In this document: positions 22,922-35,691 of the stretch, piece by piece
Numbering within the stretch: position 1 is the stretch's first letter
How the letters are laid out: each line of letters opens with the position of its first letter
From: Glebionis coronaria
Taxonomy: Eukaryota; Streptophyta; Magnoliopsida; Asterales; Asteraceae
NCBI GenBank assembly: GCA_025667525.1
Contig: CM046875.1
Location: 287,512,140 to 287,576,139, forward strand
DNA: 64,000 nucleotides
Direction: 5' to 3'
The notes under the pieces: model-generated
What the model saw: the letters and a program-made list of their open reading frames with translations, nothing else
What the model was told of the DNA's origin: nothing
Database searches by the model: none
Program-made: the position numbers and the translations under genes

Positions 22922-24849
22922 TGTAACACCCCATTTTGATAAATGGAATGTCACACGTGATTATGGCGTGTCATCAAAGCATACAAGGATAAATGTATAA
23001 AACATCACATGACCATAAAGGAAATACCGGAAACAAACATCGGTACCCCAAAAGTAGAGCTCATCACACACAAACAGAAGTACTGTAAATGAAAAGGACT
23101 AAACAATGGTCATAGAAATGAGTATCAATAGTATGAAGAAATGCAAAAAGTAATGAAGGCTAGGAAGCTTCCAATCCATATGAACGTACACTTAAAGTCT
23201 ACGAGCATCCCTGAGTACCTGCCGTTTTGGGAACATGAAAGGAAAAACGTCTGAGCATAACGCTCAGTGCACGGATATAGAATAATAAAGCATATAATCA
23301 TAGAGCAGCTGAAAAGACTAAGTCCTGGATAACCTGGTATATCTTAGTAAAACTAGTTTTATAGTTTGAAAAGCTTTATGTTTATCTTATAAAAACTGTT
23401 TAACATGTTTACCATTTAGCCAATATAGGTCATGAAATATCAACGTGCATGAATACTTGGAGGGGTGACCTCCTCATGCAAATTAGAGGGGTTGCCTCTA
23501 ATTTAATATAAGTTTTTGGGTAGGAGGGATCAGCTCCTTGTGAAAGATGCAAAGCACACACCACATTCACCTGAATAATCTGCTGAAAACATGTAACCTA
23601 GGATGCACCCATACGCCCCACGTGATAATAATAATAATATGGCCAAAATCTGAAGGGACGCCACGAGCTATCACTCCATCGTGGTGGAGTCATAACACTG
23701 GTGCCTCTAGTGTTATGGTTATGGTACCTCCATAACTAGGTGAAACTGGTCATGCATGTATATGGATTTAGGTATCTAAATAAACATAAGCAATTCAAAA
23801 ACATGTAAAACATATACTGGGGAAAACAGTTGGCTGCATACGGGGAATCCTAATAAATAAGAATGTTCATAGTGAAAGGACGGAGAATCCGTACCTTGTG
23901 TCCAGTGAACGAAGAAGACGAACGGAAGAGAGTCCTACTTCGATATCACTAATGCTACATAAATAATATACGTGTATAAGTATCTGATTACTGACTACGT
24001 AAGCTGGTTTTATATCATGTCTTAGCTTGTTTTATATGTTCATGTCTTGTCTTACCGATTTTAGCTTAATACTGCGTTTATCATGTATTCTGTCTATTCT
24101 GATTAAGTATTACTTGTATTTCTTGTATTATTATACTTGTTGTATAATAATAAGTAACTTTCTAAAAATAGAAGGTTTCCTAAAATAGAAAGTTTCCAAA
24201 AATAGAAAGTTTCCAAAAATAGAAAGTTTCCAAAAATGGATTGTTTCCAAAAAAAGAAGGTTTCCATAAATAGATTAGCTGCCTTAATTAAAAAAATTTC
24301 TAAAAATAGAAAGTTTCCATAAATAGAAAGTTTCCATAAATAGATTAGCTGCCTTAATTAAATAAGTTTCTAAAAATAGAAAGTTTTTATAAATAGATTA
24401 GCTGCCTTAATTAAATAAGTTTCTAAAAATAGAAAGTTTCCATAATTAGAAATAAGCTGGATTATTAAGCTAATAATATATAAGCTTAAGTTTTACTGAT
24501 TAATATTCTAAGTCATGTGATATATAGTATAGTTTATTCATTATTACATGTAAACTATAGGTTATAAGATTTAATTAAATATAACATGATTTAATTAAAT
24601 AAAAGGTAATAATACTTAGGTTAAAACATGTATTAATATTTATTATTTATATAACCTAAGTCATGAAATTAATTAACTATAAGTCATGTTTTAATATTAA
24701 TTAATTTCTTAGTCTAAATTAACTAATAAAATACTTAGGTTAAAATCATGTATTATTAATAATAATAATTTAACCTAAGTCATGTCCAAATTAAATTAAT
24801 TACCTAGCATGTTAAATTAATTTAATTAATCTTGTAATTATTTAAATTG

Positions 24850-25179
24850 TGTAGAATATTGATAACCTATGAATCTATGAAGTGGGTTGATGTTTTCTAG
24901 TGAGAGAAACTAGAGAGAGAAAGTGAGAGAAAACTATGTGTTATTTTATTAAGTGAAAGTTTCAAATGAACAACAACCAACCCCTTTCCATGGTGGAAAG
25001 GGGTATTTATACTTCCAAGCAACATTGGGCTTGGGCCGGTCCATGACAAGCCCATGGACCGGTTCTTACTTAACTTAATAAGTAACAATTAACTATTTGT
25101 TAACTACGAGCTATTACAACATAACTCATATTGTGGAGTGACCGATACTTCTAATATACGTTAAAACGTATTTCTAACA
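24850..25179 (-). repeat. Copia-2 3' LTR (330 bp)
   Basis: It is 327/330 identical to the 5' LTR by direct reading. On the minus strand it contains an inverted repeat CCGGTCCATG/CATGGACCGG (25036-25062) upstream of the TATA box, TATAAATA (25004-25011), and a 10 bp hairpin CCCCTTTCCA/TGGAAAGGGG (24981-25003). Confidence 0.95.
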
Positions 25180-25193
25180 ATCTCCCCCTAAGG
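25180..25193 (-). other. Copia-2 polypurine tract
   Basis: Minus strand CTTAGGGGGAGAT abuts the 3' LTR. Two similar purine runs occur further upstream (near 27043 and 27249). Confidence 0.87.
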
Positions 25194-25538
25194 GAGGTCA
25201 CTCCACGTTACAAAGTTCTAAACCTAGCATACTATACTAAGTCTTCGTTCTTTAGCTCGTAGTCTTTTCTTCTTTTCTTTCTTTCGGTTGTGAATATGTT
25301 GGTTTGATCTTTTTGGCTTTGGCTTGAGAGCATTGTTCTTTTGGCCTTTCACGTGCGATCTTTGCCTACTTGTGAATTTTGCCTTCTCGTGACTCCATGT
25401 TCCACACACTTATGTCTTTTTGTTGAATTCTCGAAAGTTTCAGAGTTTGATACAGCGGAAGACTTCATCTTGTACTTTCTTGAATTTTTGCTGAACTTTG
25501 ATGCAGAAAGACATAAGCATGTGGGAACGACTTCTACA

Positions 25539-25643
25539 GGTACACCGCAACACCACCGTCTTTAACTGGTACACAGCAACGCCACCGTCTTCAACAGGTA
25601 CACAGCAACGCCACCGTCTTTAACAGGTACACAGCAACGACAC
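25539..25643. repeat. 29 bp tandem repeat, about 3.6 copies
   Basis: The unit ggtacacagcaacgccaccg + tctttaaca repeats at 25539, 25568, 25597 and 25626 (last copy partial), with a few substitutions between copies. Confidence 0.9.
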
Positions 25644-25884
25644 GAATAAAATGGCTTTGAACATTTTATTCTAATTCGGTAGCATTTTACCTCCGGTCGG
25701 TGAAGACCGTTGGACGATATTAGATATCATACCCGTGACGGATAGTTTCAATTAAGTAACTTCCTGACAGGATTTCGCGGGTAAACCCGTTCTCTTTATT
25801 CGACCGTCCAAAGCTGACTACGAACATAAAGAGTGAATCACTTGGATAATTTATCCTTGTGATTTGAAGCCGTCAATTCATGAA

Positions 25885-26275
25885 ACCTGGAACAAGTGAA
25901 TTTCAATTAAGATTTTCACCATCGTTGCTTTCCAGTTGTCACGAGCTCAATTCATAAAGAATCTTGCACGTCACCTACCAAGTGCTGTTTGATGTTAACA
26001 CTAGAAGGATTTCCACTCGTCACTGTGATCAATAAAGAGTCACTCTGAGTGTTCTGGCAAGATCATATGATAATGCGTAGAGGCCTGGAACGAGTTTAAG
26101 TTCAATTAAGAATTAAACCACTGTTTCTTTCCAGTTTTTCACAAGATTGGTTCTAAAAGAACCGCACGTGTAACCTACCATGAGCTTGTTTGATGTTGGC
26201 TCAAGTAAGATTTCCATCTTCATTGTAATACTTGCGTATTACTCGGATGTTCTGGCAATATTACAGGAATACTGC
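25885..26275. repeat. Two diverged ~200 bp direct repeats in the Copia-2 tail
   Basis: Both copies share the order cctggaac-agt, ttcaattaag, tttccagtt-tcac, gcacgt-acctacca, gtttgatgtt, gatttcca, gttctggcaa-at. They are substantially diverged and copy 2 begins about 205 bases after copy 1. Confidence 0.7.
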
Positions 26276-27440
26276 GTAGGACTCATGAAAATCTCTTACT
26301 TTTCACAGTGTGTGAGAAAGCAAGGAATAAATGGAAAGTGTGCTAATGAGACTTTTGATGATCTCTTGGCTCTAGACTCGATTGTGCGTTTTGATTTAGT
26401 GAGCGATGGCTGGAGAGGAGTGCCACCTTTTCAATACCAGTCTATTCGGAGTGAATAAACCAATAGATAACGTGTTGATCTCCGTGTGATTAAAACAAAT
26501 ACCTTTTTAGAGATATTTGAGTTATCTGGGAAGGGTTGTGCATTGCATCACTGGGTCCATGATGTCTTTCTTCAATACCGAGAATCATTAGCAACAATGA
26601 CCTCAATAGCATATGTATTGACCCGGTTTCTGCCTAAAGTTATAAGGAGGGCTTCTTTCTTTACACCCTTTATCTTTACAATTCTTTTTCATTCTTCAAC
26701 CCCTTCAATGCTTACCAATACGTCATCACTAGCACCTTGTTGTGATTGTTCCAGTGCTAGCTTAAGTACTTGGTCGGCATTCAGATACGTTCACATTCTT
26801 TCTCCATCTTTCCTAGGACTTCTAATTCTATCTAGGGAATTGTCCTTGGGAAGATTCCATCGGCTCTGATGAATCATTGGACTAAACCTATTCCTACCAC
26901 CCTTTTGTCACCACATTCGTCGTGTATTAAGCGTGTTTTGGGAAGGAATTGCCACCATGAAAAATCATTGAAAATCACTTAAGGTACTTGTGATATTGAA
27001 ATCAAAAGTTTTGTACCTTAGGTGTTTTGTTCATCAAAAACGCTCCCCCTTAACACGTGCTTTACACATATTAAGTTGGATAATCGTTAAGTCTTTTTCA
27101 TCTTTTAGCCAAGTATCATTTAAATCTCCTTAATCCCATTTTCTCCCCTTATCCAAAATGTTAACCATTAATATTTGGGATATTGAATGGATTAACCGGT
27201 CTTTGGGTAAAAATGAAATCGATGTTTGGCCATAGAACATGTTCATGCTCCCCCTTAAGTTAATAAGGGATAGTTTAGTGCTTTAGTATGATATATTTTG
27301 AAAGATTTAGAATCTCGTGAGAAATTCTTGAAAAATTATCATACCTTAACACTACATCAAGCCATTAAAGCACAATATTCACAAATATACATATTCACAA
27401 TTGAAAACCAATATAAAGTGGACCTGAAATGTACGACCCA

Positions 27441-27914
27441 TTAGATGGATCGTTGCAGTAGCTTGTGGTGCACTAGATATGGTCTACCACCAACGAATCT
27501 TTCCAAACTCCTCATCAATCTACGTTCATGGAGCTTTTGATCAATCTTCTTGATCACATAATTCGCCATCTGCCGATAACCCTTATGCCAGTCCTCGGTC
27601 ATCTCTGGTAAAGTCCCACCTGAATTAAGATGCTCCAACTTTCCTCTGACTTGTAAAAGAGTTCCATCACTATACTTATAAAGCTCACCCACCCTCATAA
27701 ACTTCATTAACCCTCGACTGTTCAAGTAGAAAATGCCACAATTCGGGACAGAAATGCCGGTATAGGGACATCTATCTACATGTTGAGGTAACACTTGATT
27801 CACTGGACGGGTTAGGTTAAGCTTCCTTTGATAGCTTTCGACTCCCAACTGAAGATCTTCAACTCGTTTCTTGATAACAATGCTTCGTGTGAACATACGA
27901 AGTGCTGTATTCAA
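27441..27914 (-). CDS. Short extra ORF downstream of RT in Copia-2 (~155 aa), function unknown
   Basis: This open frame on the element strand directly follows the truncated RT. The protein is basic, rich in Arg/Leu, with VIKKRVEDLQLGVESYQRKL near the N-terminus, a middle VGELYKYSDGTL, and ends RRLMRSLERFVGGRPY. I recall similar segments in uncharacterised Asteraceae retroelement-associated proteins, but cannot name a domain. The start is uncertain because the frame is open upstream of the first Met and may once have been joined to the polyprotein. It is undamaged while the neighbouring polyprotein is broken. Confidence 0.6.
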   Translation of the reverse strand: MNTALRMFTRSIVIKKRVEDLQLGVESYQRKLNLTRPVNQVLPQHVDRCPYTGISVPNCGIFYLNSRGLMKFMRVGELYKYSDGTLLQVRGKLEHLNSGGTLPEMTEDWHKGYRQMANYVIKKIDQKLHERRLMRSLERFVGGRPYLVHHKLLQRSI

Positions 27915-27927
27915 GGCAATGAGGTCT

Positions 27928-29727
27928 TCACGAGGAATATGTGTATGATATTAAAGCAATAGAGGAATCTTTCGGATACCATAGACCACGATGAAGTGTT
28001 CCTTTTAGATACCGAAAGATCCTTTTCACAACATGTAGGTGCTTTTCGGTAGGCCGAGCCTGATACCGGGCACACATGCATACAGCAAATTGCAAATCAG
28101 GCCTGCTAGCAGTCAGATAGAGAAGGGTGCCGATCATTCCACGGTAAAGTTTTGGATCGACAATAGTCCCATTCCTATCTTCATCTAACTTGGATTTCTC
28201 CACCATTGGAGTGTCCACGGGGTCACAATTATCAAAGTTATATTTCTTTAAAGATTCTAGAGCATATTTGGATTGATTAATAAAGATGCCTCTAGGATTT
28301 TGAGAAATCTGTAATCCTAAGAAAAATGAGATTTTTCCCATCATTGACATCTGAAAGCGTGTGGACATTATCTTCTCAAATCGATTTGACAATTCTATGT
28401 TAGTGGCAGCAAATATTATATCATCAACATAAATTTGTACCAGAATCATGTCGTTGCCCTCCTTGAGAGTGAATAGAGTAGGGTCCACCTTGCCTTTGGA
28501 GAAGCCTTCCGAAATGAGATATGTTGAGAGGAGATCATACCACGCGCGTGGAGCTTGTTTCAACCCGTAGAGAGCCTTCTTAAGCTTGTACACATGATTA
28601 GGAAACTCCGTGCTAACGAACCCATCCGGCTGACTAACATAGACTTCTTCCCTTAGTTCACCGTTCAAAAATGCCATCTTCACATCCATTTGATAGACGA
28701 TCATGTTCATATGAGCAGCATACGCAAGGAATAGTCTAATTGCCTCCAATCTTGCCACAGGAGCAAAAGATTCTTCAAAGTCTATACCCAAGGCTTGTTT
28801 ATATCCTCTAGCAACCAATCTAGCCTTATTCTTTAATACTGCACCCATCTCATCAAGTTTAACCTTATAAACCCACAACAAAGTAAGGATATTGGCCTTG
28901 TCAGGGAGAGGAACTAATTCCCATACTTCAAGTCTTTGAAATTCATTTAGTTCCTCTTGCATAGCTTCAATCCAAGATGATTGAGTCATAGCATGTTGCC
29001 AGTTTTTAGGTTCAACTTCGGAGAGAAATGCATCAAAGTAGCAATAGAGTGCACTCTCTTGTAATTGATGGCGTGTAGAGACTGGTCGATCTAGATTTCC
29101 AATAACATTCCTAATAGGGTGATCTTTTGTCCATTTGGTGCTATGTTTTTCAATCCTAGGTGGTCTGGAGTGAACAATAGAAGGAGCTTCTTCTGAGGTA
29201 GACGCGACTGAAGGGTTTTCAGGTATCGCTACACCAAAGAAAGGAAGCTCTTGCAGGTGAGCATATTCCAAGTCGTGATCAATAGAATCCTCTTCCACAT
29301 CATTAGGCACAAGTAGGGGTGACGATTCAGGTGTAGTTTGAGAATCACTTGGTGAAGGTGCATCCGGTTCAATGTGAATTGAAGATGCATTAGATAAAGC
29401 TTCATTTGCAGGAGCAATAACTTCAGGGATTGAAGCTATCACTACAGGTGCTGGAACTTCATCATTTGGGGGATCAAAGAATTCGTCAAACAACGGTTGA
29501 AACAGTTTATCCCACTCGGGCCTTGATGGTGGTAAAAATGATGTAGAAGTATGATTATTGGGAACTAATCCGGAACTAATAGCACCGGTTCCCATCTCAT
29601 GAAGCGCGGGTTCAGAGCTGTGTTGCTCAGAAGTCATCGCTGTCAGCTCATCGAAATCTGCGTCCATAGTTTCTACAATCTTGCCAAGACGACGGTTGTA
29701 AATTCGGTATGCTTTCTTGGACGGTGA
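27928..29727 (-). pseudogene. Copia-2 reverse transcriptase; RNase H missing
   Basis: This is a Ty1/Copia RT (RVT_2 type): an N-terminal acidic linker, [63 protein letters not shown], the catalytic YVDD box in [13 protein letters not shown], and [15 protein letters not shown]. It runs ~579 residues open from 29667 and ends after [18 protein letters not shown] at TGA 27928. RNase H normally follows at this point but is absent; the 27441-27914 ORF begins within ~20 bases. The frame is interrupted upstream by TAA at 29728-29730. Confidence 0.9.
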
Positions 29728-30915
29728 TTAACCAATGAAAATACCTATATCGGCTTTCGGTTGAAGCTTACCCAAGTTCTCACTATTAATGTTTGGATAA
29801 CAAAGAGCACCAAACACATGAAAAAATGAAACATCGGGTTTACGGTCATGTAGAAGCTCATAAGGTGTTTTTCCATGGCGTTTCCGAATGATAGAACGGT
29901 TTTGGGTGAAACATGCAGTAGATATAGCCTATGCCCACAAGAACAATGGAGCGTTCGCATAAATAAGCATAGTCCTAGCAGCTTCCATAAGTGTACGATT
30001 TCGTCTTTCAACGACACCGTTTTGTTGTGGAGTGCGTGCAGCGGATGTTTCATGTGAGATACCAACTCCTTCATAGTAATCACGAAGAGTCTGGTTGACG
30101 AACTCTGTTCCATTGTCAGTACGAATACGGCGGACAGTAGTATTCAAACGTACCTGAATGAATTTCAGAAAAGTGATGATAGCCTTCGGTGCTTCATCCT
30201 TTGTACGTAGAAATCTAACCCATGTAAACCTGGAGAAATCATCCACAATAATCAGAATGAATTTCTTACCGCTCACACTTTCAGTTCTCATTGGCCCACA
30301 AAGATCCATATGCAAAAGATGAAGTTTTTCTTGATTGGTGTCTTCAGCTTTGGGCCTGTATGATTTCTTGGTACTTTTCCCCCTTGAACACGCGGAACAT
30401 AAATGGTCCTTGTGAAATTTAAGCTTTGGAAGACCACGAACTAATTCGTTTTTAGCCAGATGATTAATAGCATCAAAGTTGAGATGAGATAATCTGCGAT
30501 GCCATAACCAAGACTTGGTCTTAGATGCTTTAGAGAGAAGACATACTGGAGAGGCGGCCATCATGTCTTGTAGGGACAACGTATAAAGATTTGCACCACG
30601 AGAACCCTTCAACAAATCTTTTCCTTCCAAGTTGCGGATGAAACATGTATGTTGTTGAAAAGCAACCTCTAGGTTGGAATCACAAAATTGTCCTACTGAA
30701 AATAAGTTATGACCAAGACCTTCTACATAGTATACCCTTGAAATCGTAACGTTTCCAATCTGATATTCACCATACCCCATTATCTTTGCTATATGATCAT
30801 TCCCGAATTTAACCGTACCAAGAAACTTGCTGACGAAATTTCGGAGCATCGAGCGATCTCTGGTCATATGCTTTGAACAACCGGAGTCCAAATACCAGAG
30901 GATGATTTGGACCAC
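29728..30915 (-). pseudogene. Copia-2 protease and integrase
   Basis: The frame starts near the protease site WYLDSGCSKHMT, intact D-S-G. It continues into the GAG-pre-integrase zinc motif (WHRRLSHLNF...CSAC) and the integrase core (HMDLCGP; RTDNGTEF; PQQNGVVERRNRT giving D-D-E). TAG at 29929-29931 (likely from GAG, Glu) follows LFLWA. The same frame goes on to the C-terminal region and stops again at 29728. A frameshift near 30900 separates it from the upstream coiled-coil frame, which overlaps it. Confidence 0.88.
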
Positions 30916-33851
30916 CTGAAAATATCACCACACGAGGACAATGTAGAGGTATCGGAATCTGAGTGTTCCTTGTTATTAGCAGGTACAGATTTAATAATCT
31001 TAGATTTGCTAACTCTAGGTTTCTTAGATTTCCTAGCCTTCTTCTTCCTAGTTGGTGGTGTAGATTCTAGTTGGCTTAAATCCTGTGGTATTTCTTCACT
31101 GATAGGCACTATAGTGGGAGCTGACCTAATTAAAGGGCGCTGTTTCCATACTTGAGTGCGAGTGTGCCTAACTAAAGGACGCTCAGACCTAACCTCAATG
31201 GATGCATTCCTAGTTAAAGGGCACATTTTTCCATCTAATGTAAAGGTCCTACCAGTGGGACGCCATTGCCAGCCAACTTGGGCACGAGTTCTACCTGTTG
31301 GCTTCCATTCAAGACCATTCCTAATGGCATTCATTTCATTCACATGATCAATAAGACACAAATCATGACGTTGGGAAAACATACATTCATTACAATTCCA
31401 ACATTTTAAATCAGAATTCACAAATGGTTTAGGCTTCTGCACAGGCGCAGAGCTTTTAGTCTTAACATGATTCTTCTTATTTAAAACTGAACTAACATTC
31501 CTATGGTGATCTTCTACTTTCTTCTTTTTGGCACTACTAGTGGAGGGCTTGATCTTATCTTTCTTGAGTAGCGATCCTTTAGCCATAGTAGTCTCTTTTA
31601 ATCCTGTAGAAGGCAAAGTGGGAACATTAGCAACAGATTTTAAAGGTGCCTTACTTAATTGTGCCAATGACGGTTTTGCTCCTAGAGTCTTATTGAATGG
31701 AGTTACAGCAATGGGCCTATTAGTAAGTAGTGCAGAGCCTGGTTTACCTATGTATTGCAAATATGCTAAGCAATATTGAACTCGCTTAATATATTCATGA
31801 GCCGAATAATAGTAGCTACTTGAGGGATCTAAGGCATAAAGATCATCTAAAATATCCCTAACAAGATCTACATGCTTAATGGCATTCCTCATATAATCAT
31901 CGTAGGTAACCGGGTTTCTCTTATGAAGCGGGTTCTTATAAAGCACGACTGACTTGGTTGTTGGAGCACTAGTGGACGGTGCAGAGTCGGTAGCTAAGTT
32001 ATCAACAACTTCTTGTCTGGTGAGAAGAAGTGTCTCCTTTAACTCAGCCAAAACCATATTTTTGTCAATGAGCAGGATGTTCAAGTCAGAGATTTCCTCG
32101 CACTTTTGGTTCAGTTGTTCAACATAAGATTGTTGCTGTGCCGCATTAAAAGCGAAGCGTTCTTCTAGTGAACCATAAAGAGCCGATAGTCCCTGTCTTG
32201 TTCGATCCATCTCCCCTAGAACAGACGAAAGTCTAATTTCTAAGACCTGGTTTTTAGACTCTGCAGCCTCTAGTTCCAATTTTAGTGTTTCATTTGATGA
32301 CACATCTCTCTTCAATCTCATAATCTCTTCCTCTAATGCCTTAACAATTGCAATCATCTTGTCACTCGTCTCAACACCGTTTTCACAACCATTTGATATC
32401 AAAAGATCCTCATTTTGAGTTTGTTGTTTTAATTCTAAAGATATACAATGTTGTTCTAGTTGATTAAAGCGTTTTGAAAGTAAATTGTAAGAATCTTGTA
32501 GCTTTAAAAACTCAGCGTTAGATTCGTGACAAGAATGATTATCTAACTCATTTACAGTATCAGCAACATTTACAGAGAGATCACAAACATCATCACATAT
32601 ATTCACAACATCACAATTAATCATAGCGGATGTAAGCTCATTCGAATAATTAACATTTACAGTAGTAAGCACATCACACGAGATTACTTCGGACAAGAAT
32701 CGGTCATATTCGGATAAAATCTTTTCTTTTTCAATTAGTTGTAGTTCGTAAGCGGTGTCCATTTCATAAAACACTTTTTGAACTTCTCCAATTTCAAACT
32801 CAAGATTTTCCTTAAGAGATGCAAAACTTCCTTTTAGACTTTCGAAAAACGGATTGATCTCAGTTTTAAACACCTCGTTCATGTGTTCGAAAGCCCATTC
32901 TCCGCCGTTTAGGCCATTTGAAGTCGTACATTCCAAAATGACCTTGTCAAAATTAGTAAAGTATTGATTAATCTCTTGCAAGTTTAACCATACAGTGCTA
33001 ACAGGTGGAAGATCCTTTGGAATTTCCTTAGGACCTTCCATATTGACAAGTGTAGGAAATGTACTAGGGTTTTCTTGATCTAACATGTAGGTTGGTGCTG
33101 TGATGAGATCTTTGTCCATATGGAAGCGAATTCTAAAATCCGTTTTAGCAAGCTCCTTATTCATTTTAAAATAATCACACTCGGGATATTTTGCAGAATT
33201 GTATGACCGATCCTCATCAACTAGATCCTTACTTGTTCGATCATCGAAAATAACAATCGGGTCTAAGACCAATCCTAATTGGGTTGCATTATAAAGTCTT
33301 GGACTATGTCTTAAAGCTTGTTTTGCATACCTTGGGTTAGGGGGAAGGCCTTTTTGACGTGATAAGTTAAATTCTCTAAATGAAGCATCAAATAAGTGCA
33401 CTAGTTGAGAAGCAGCGTATTGTCTTAAAAGCAAGTAATCTAGACTTCTAATCTTATTAGCAGCATTAATCTCCATTTCATTCTTCTTAGACTCAAGTGA
33501 CTCAAAATCCGTTTGAAGTTTTTGAAAATTAGTGACCACTAACTCCTTTTCTTTAAGTTCATTAGAAAGATTTGCTCTTAAGTTTTCAATTTCTTGCAAA
33601 TGACCCATTTGTTTGTTTCGAAAGTGATCATATTCGGGATTTGTTAGAACACTAGACGAAGGCACTAATTCCAAGGTTTGAACTTTCTCATTGCTTAAGG
33701 CAAGCTCATCAGACAAATTCTTATTCTTAGCTAGGGTTTCTAAGAGTGCAGCATTCATTTGGCTAAGTAATGTAGCAGGAACCATGACCAAATCTTGTTG
33801 AGCAGGAGTAGGCGTATGTGAAATCGCTTCCGGTTGTGATTCAATCAAAGT
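30864..33851 (-). pseudogene. Copia-2 long coiled-coil extension between gag and protease (~994 aa open)
   Basis: In the gag frame, separated from gag only by TAG 33852-33854. Long heptad-rich stretches (LAKNKNLSDELALSNEKVQTL; LEEEIMRLKRDV) alternate with a conserved-looking folded part (FREFNLSRQKGLPPNPRYAK). Near residue 800 there is a cysteine cluster, C-WN-C-NE-C...HDLC. It is followed by repeated W-K/R-PTGRT motifs (EWKPTGRTRAQ, QWRPTGRTF) and a basic tail (KKKARKSKKPRVSKSK). The layout equals that of Copia-1. I know no function; a particle-assembly or nucleic-acid role is a guess. It has been kept open for nearly 1000 codons in an otherwise stop-ridden element. Confidence 0.8.
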
Positions 33852-35691
33852 CTAGGGACTCACATTGATATTACTATCATTGATTGTCTCCTCATTTGAT
33901 AGACTCACCACCGAAGACTCATTCGAATCAGCACTCTCTTGCACAACTTGATGTGGTTGAATACTAGCATCAGTGGTATTATCGGTGGTATTAATAAGTA
34001 CCTCAGATCTCTTTTCTGGCCCTAAGCTGTAGATAGTTGCCATGAGAGCAGCCTTTGCAGATTGAAATTCATCACAGTCTGAGTCATACGCATCGAGATC
34101 ATCTGCTTGGTATGCTGCATTCTGTGTGGTGTCAGTGTCTTGTTCAGCAATCCCTGGATCAGCAAGAAATGCAAGCTCCTCTTCATCAAGTTCCCTTCCT
34201 TGTGCCTGAGCATTCACCAGATAGATCTTCTTTGCAAACCATTGTCCATCCCTTCTCCTCTTGGGTTTCTTGCAATCCCTGGACATGTGTCCTTCTTCCT
34301 TGTAGTTGTAGCATGTAATCATTCTCAACTTGCCTGTGGAATTAGCCCGTGGAGGATTGTTGACCATTGGAGCAGAATTGACCGTGCGAGCATTGGTGGT
34401 TGATGTAGTAGGTCTCCCCTAATATGGTTGAATAGGTTGAACCATTACCCTGCCATTCTCAATAGTAGCTTGTTGACGAGAATTGGATGAATTCCTCAAT
34501 TGATTGTTGGTTGGAGCTGATCCTCTGTATCCTCGTTTGCTTAAAGTCCTTGTGAGATAAGCATACATAGTGGTTAACACTTCAACTGGGTCAGCTCCTT
34601 GTTTGAATACAGGAATGGGGACTTCCTCATCATCACAATACATTGCTTGGTCTTGATGAGCTGCATAATCACTAGAAGGAATACTCATTTGATCAGGGTA
34701 GCTTGTTGGATATGCTGCATTCTCTTGATAAGAAGAATATGAAGGCTGAGCATAAGGTGCAATGTTGGCTGGGTGAAGTTGTGAAGCATACTGTGGTGAA
34801 GGTGCATTGAACCGATATTGTTGCTGATGTGAGGTGGGTGGTTGCGGTAGAATCGAGTATTAGGGGAAGGTTGGTGTCATGTAAGGTGATGGATGATAGG
34901 CTTGATGTCCCAAGATATAAGGTGTGTTGTTGTGTGACAAGCTTGGTTGATTCGCCATCAAAGCTAAGGAATCAGGGTACATACCTCGAGGAGAACGGTG
35001 CATGATCACATGTTTCTCATGCTGCTGAAGAAAAGCATAAATTTGATCTAAATTGCACTTATGCAAATCCCGGGTTAACTTAACATCGGTAATATACTCA
35101 CCCCATTCAGCTTGAGGTAAAGTATTCAAAAATTTGGTGTTAACCTGGAATGGAGCAATCACGAGATTGTATACATTCAGATCATTCATTAGAGTAGTAA
35201 ATCTGAAGTAGTAGTCGTGTAGCGTTTCCCCTGGGCTGTACGTGAATCTATCAAACAGATCATACAACTGACATTCCCTTTCCTGTTTGGTAAGAGACGT
35301 ACCTTGTAGCAACACCTTTAGACGTTCCCATAAATCCTTGGCAATATTGACTTACCATGCGATAAATATCATGTGGAAGAGCTTGGAGAAGAGTCTGTAG
35401 GGCCTTTTCATCAGCATCAGCAATGAGTTGTTGTGCCGGTGTGAGTTCTTCATATTCTCTTGGTCGAGACACGTTATTTGCCACAATGGTACCATAGTCG
35501 AGTGGACCATTCAAAATCGATTTGACCATAAGCCTTCCGTATGTTGGTTTACCCTTCAGGTATTGCATCATGCGGCCCTACCATGACTCAAACACCTCTT
35601 TAATAAGCATCGGTGGACGACTATCAGTTCCCGTTATGATTGAGATATCCGTAAGAGATGTCATTTGAGGCATTAATGAACTCGGATTCAT
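33852..35691 (-). pseudogene. gag: Copia-2 gag, with in-frame stops and a frameshift
   Basis: It starts at ATG 35691 (MNPSSLMPQMTSL). Stops lie at 35578-35580 (TAG), 34860-34862 (TAA), 34419-34421 (TAG) and 33852-33854 (TAG), each flanked by open sequence in the same frame and each in a context where Gln fits. One extra base near 35350 shifts the frame. The capsid part includes GTSLTKQERECQLYDLFDRF, TLMNDLNVYNL, FQVNTKFLNTLP. The zinc knuckle reads [14 protein letters not shown], so its second Cys is Tyr and the knuckle is broken. Confidence 0.88.

Larger units (their letters stand above)
25194..27440 (-). other. Copia-2 non-coding 3' tail with internal repeats
   Basis: About 2.2 kb between the short 3' ORF and the polypurine tract has no credible coding frame on the element strand. 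It contains a 29 bp tandem repeat (25539-25643), a pair of diverged ~200 bp direct repeats (about 25885-26080 and 26088-26275), and two TTAAGGGGGAGC-type purine runs (about 27043-27054 and 27247-27260). The region 26300-27040 shows nothing I can name. Confidence 0.7.

Noticed and set aside
26180..26869. + strand ORFs of 92 and 127 aa in the Copia-2 tail
   Set aside because: Opposite to the element strand, no recognisable motif, and overlapping the diverged direct repeats.
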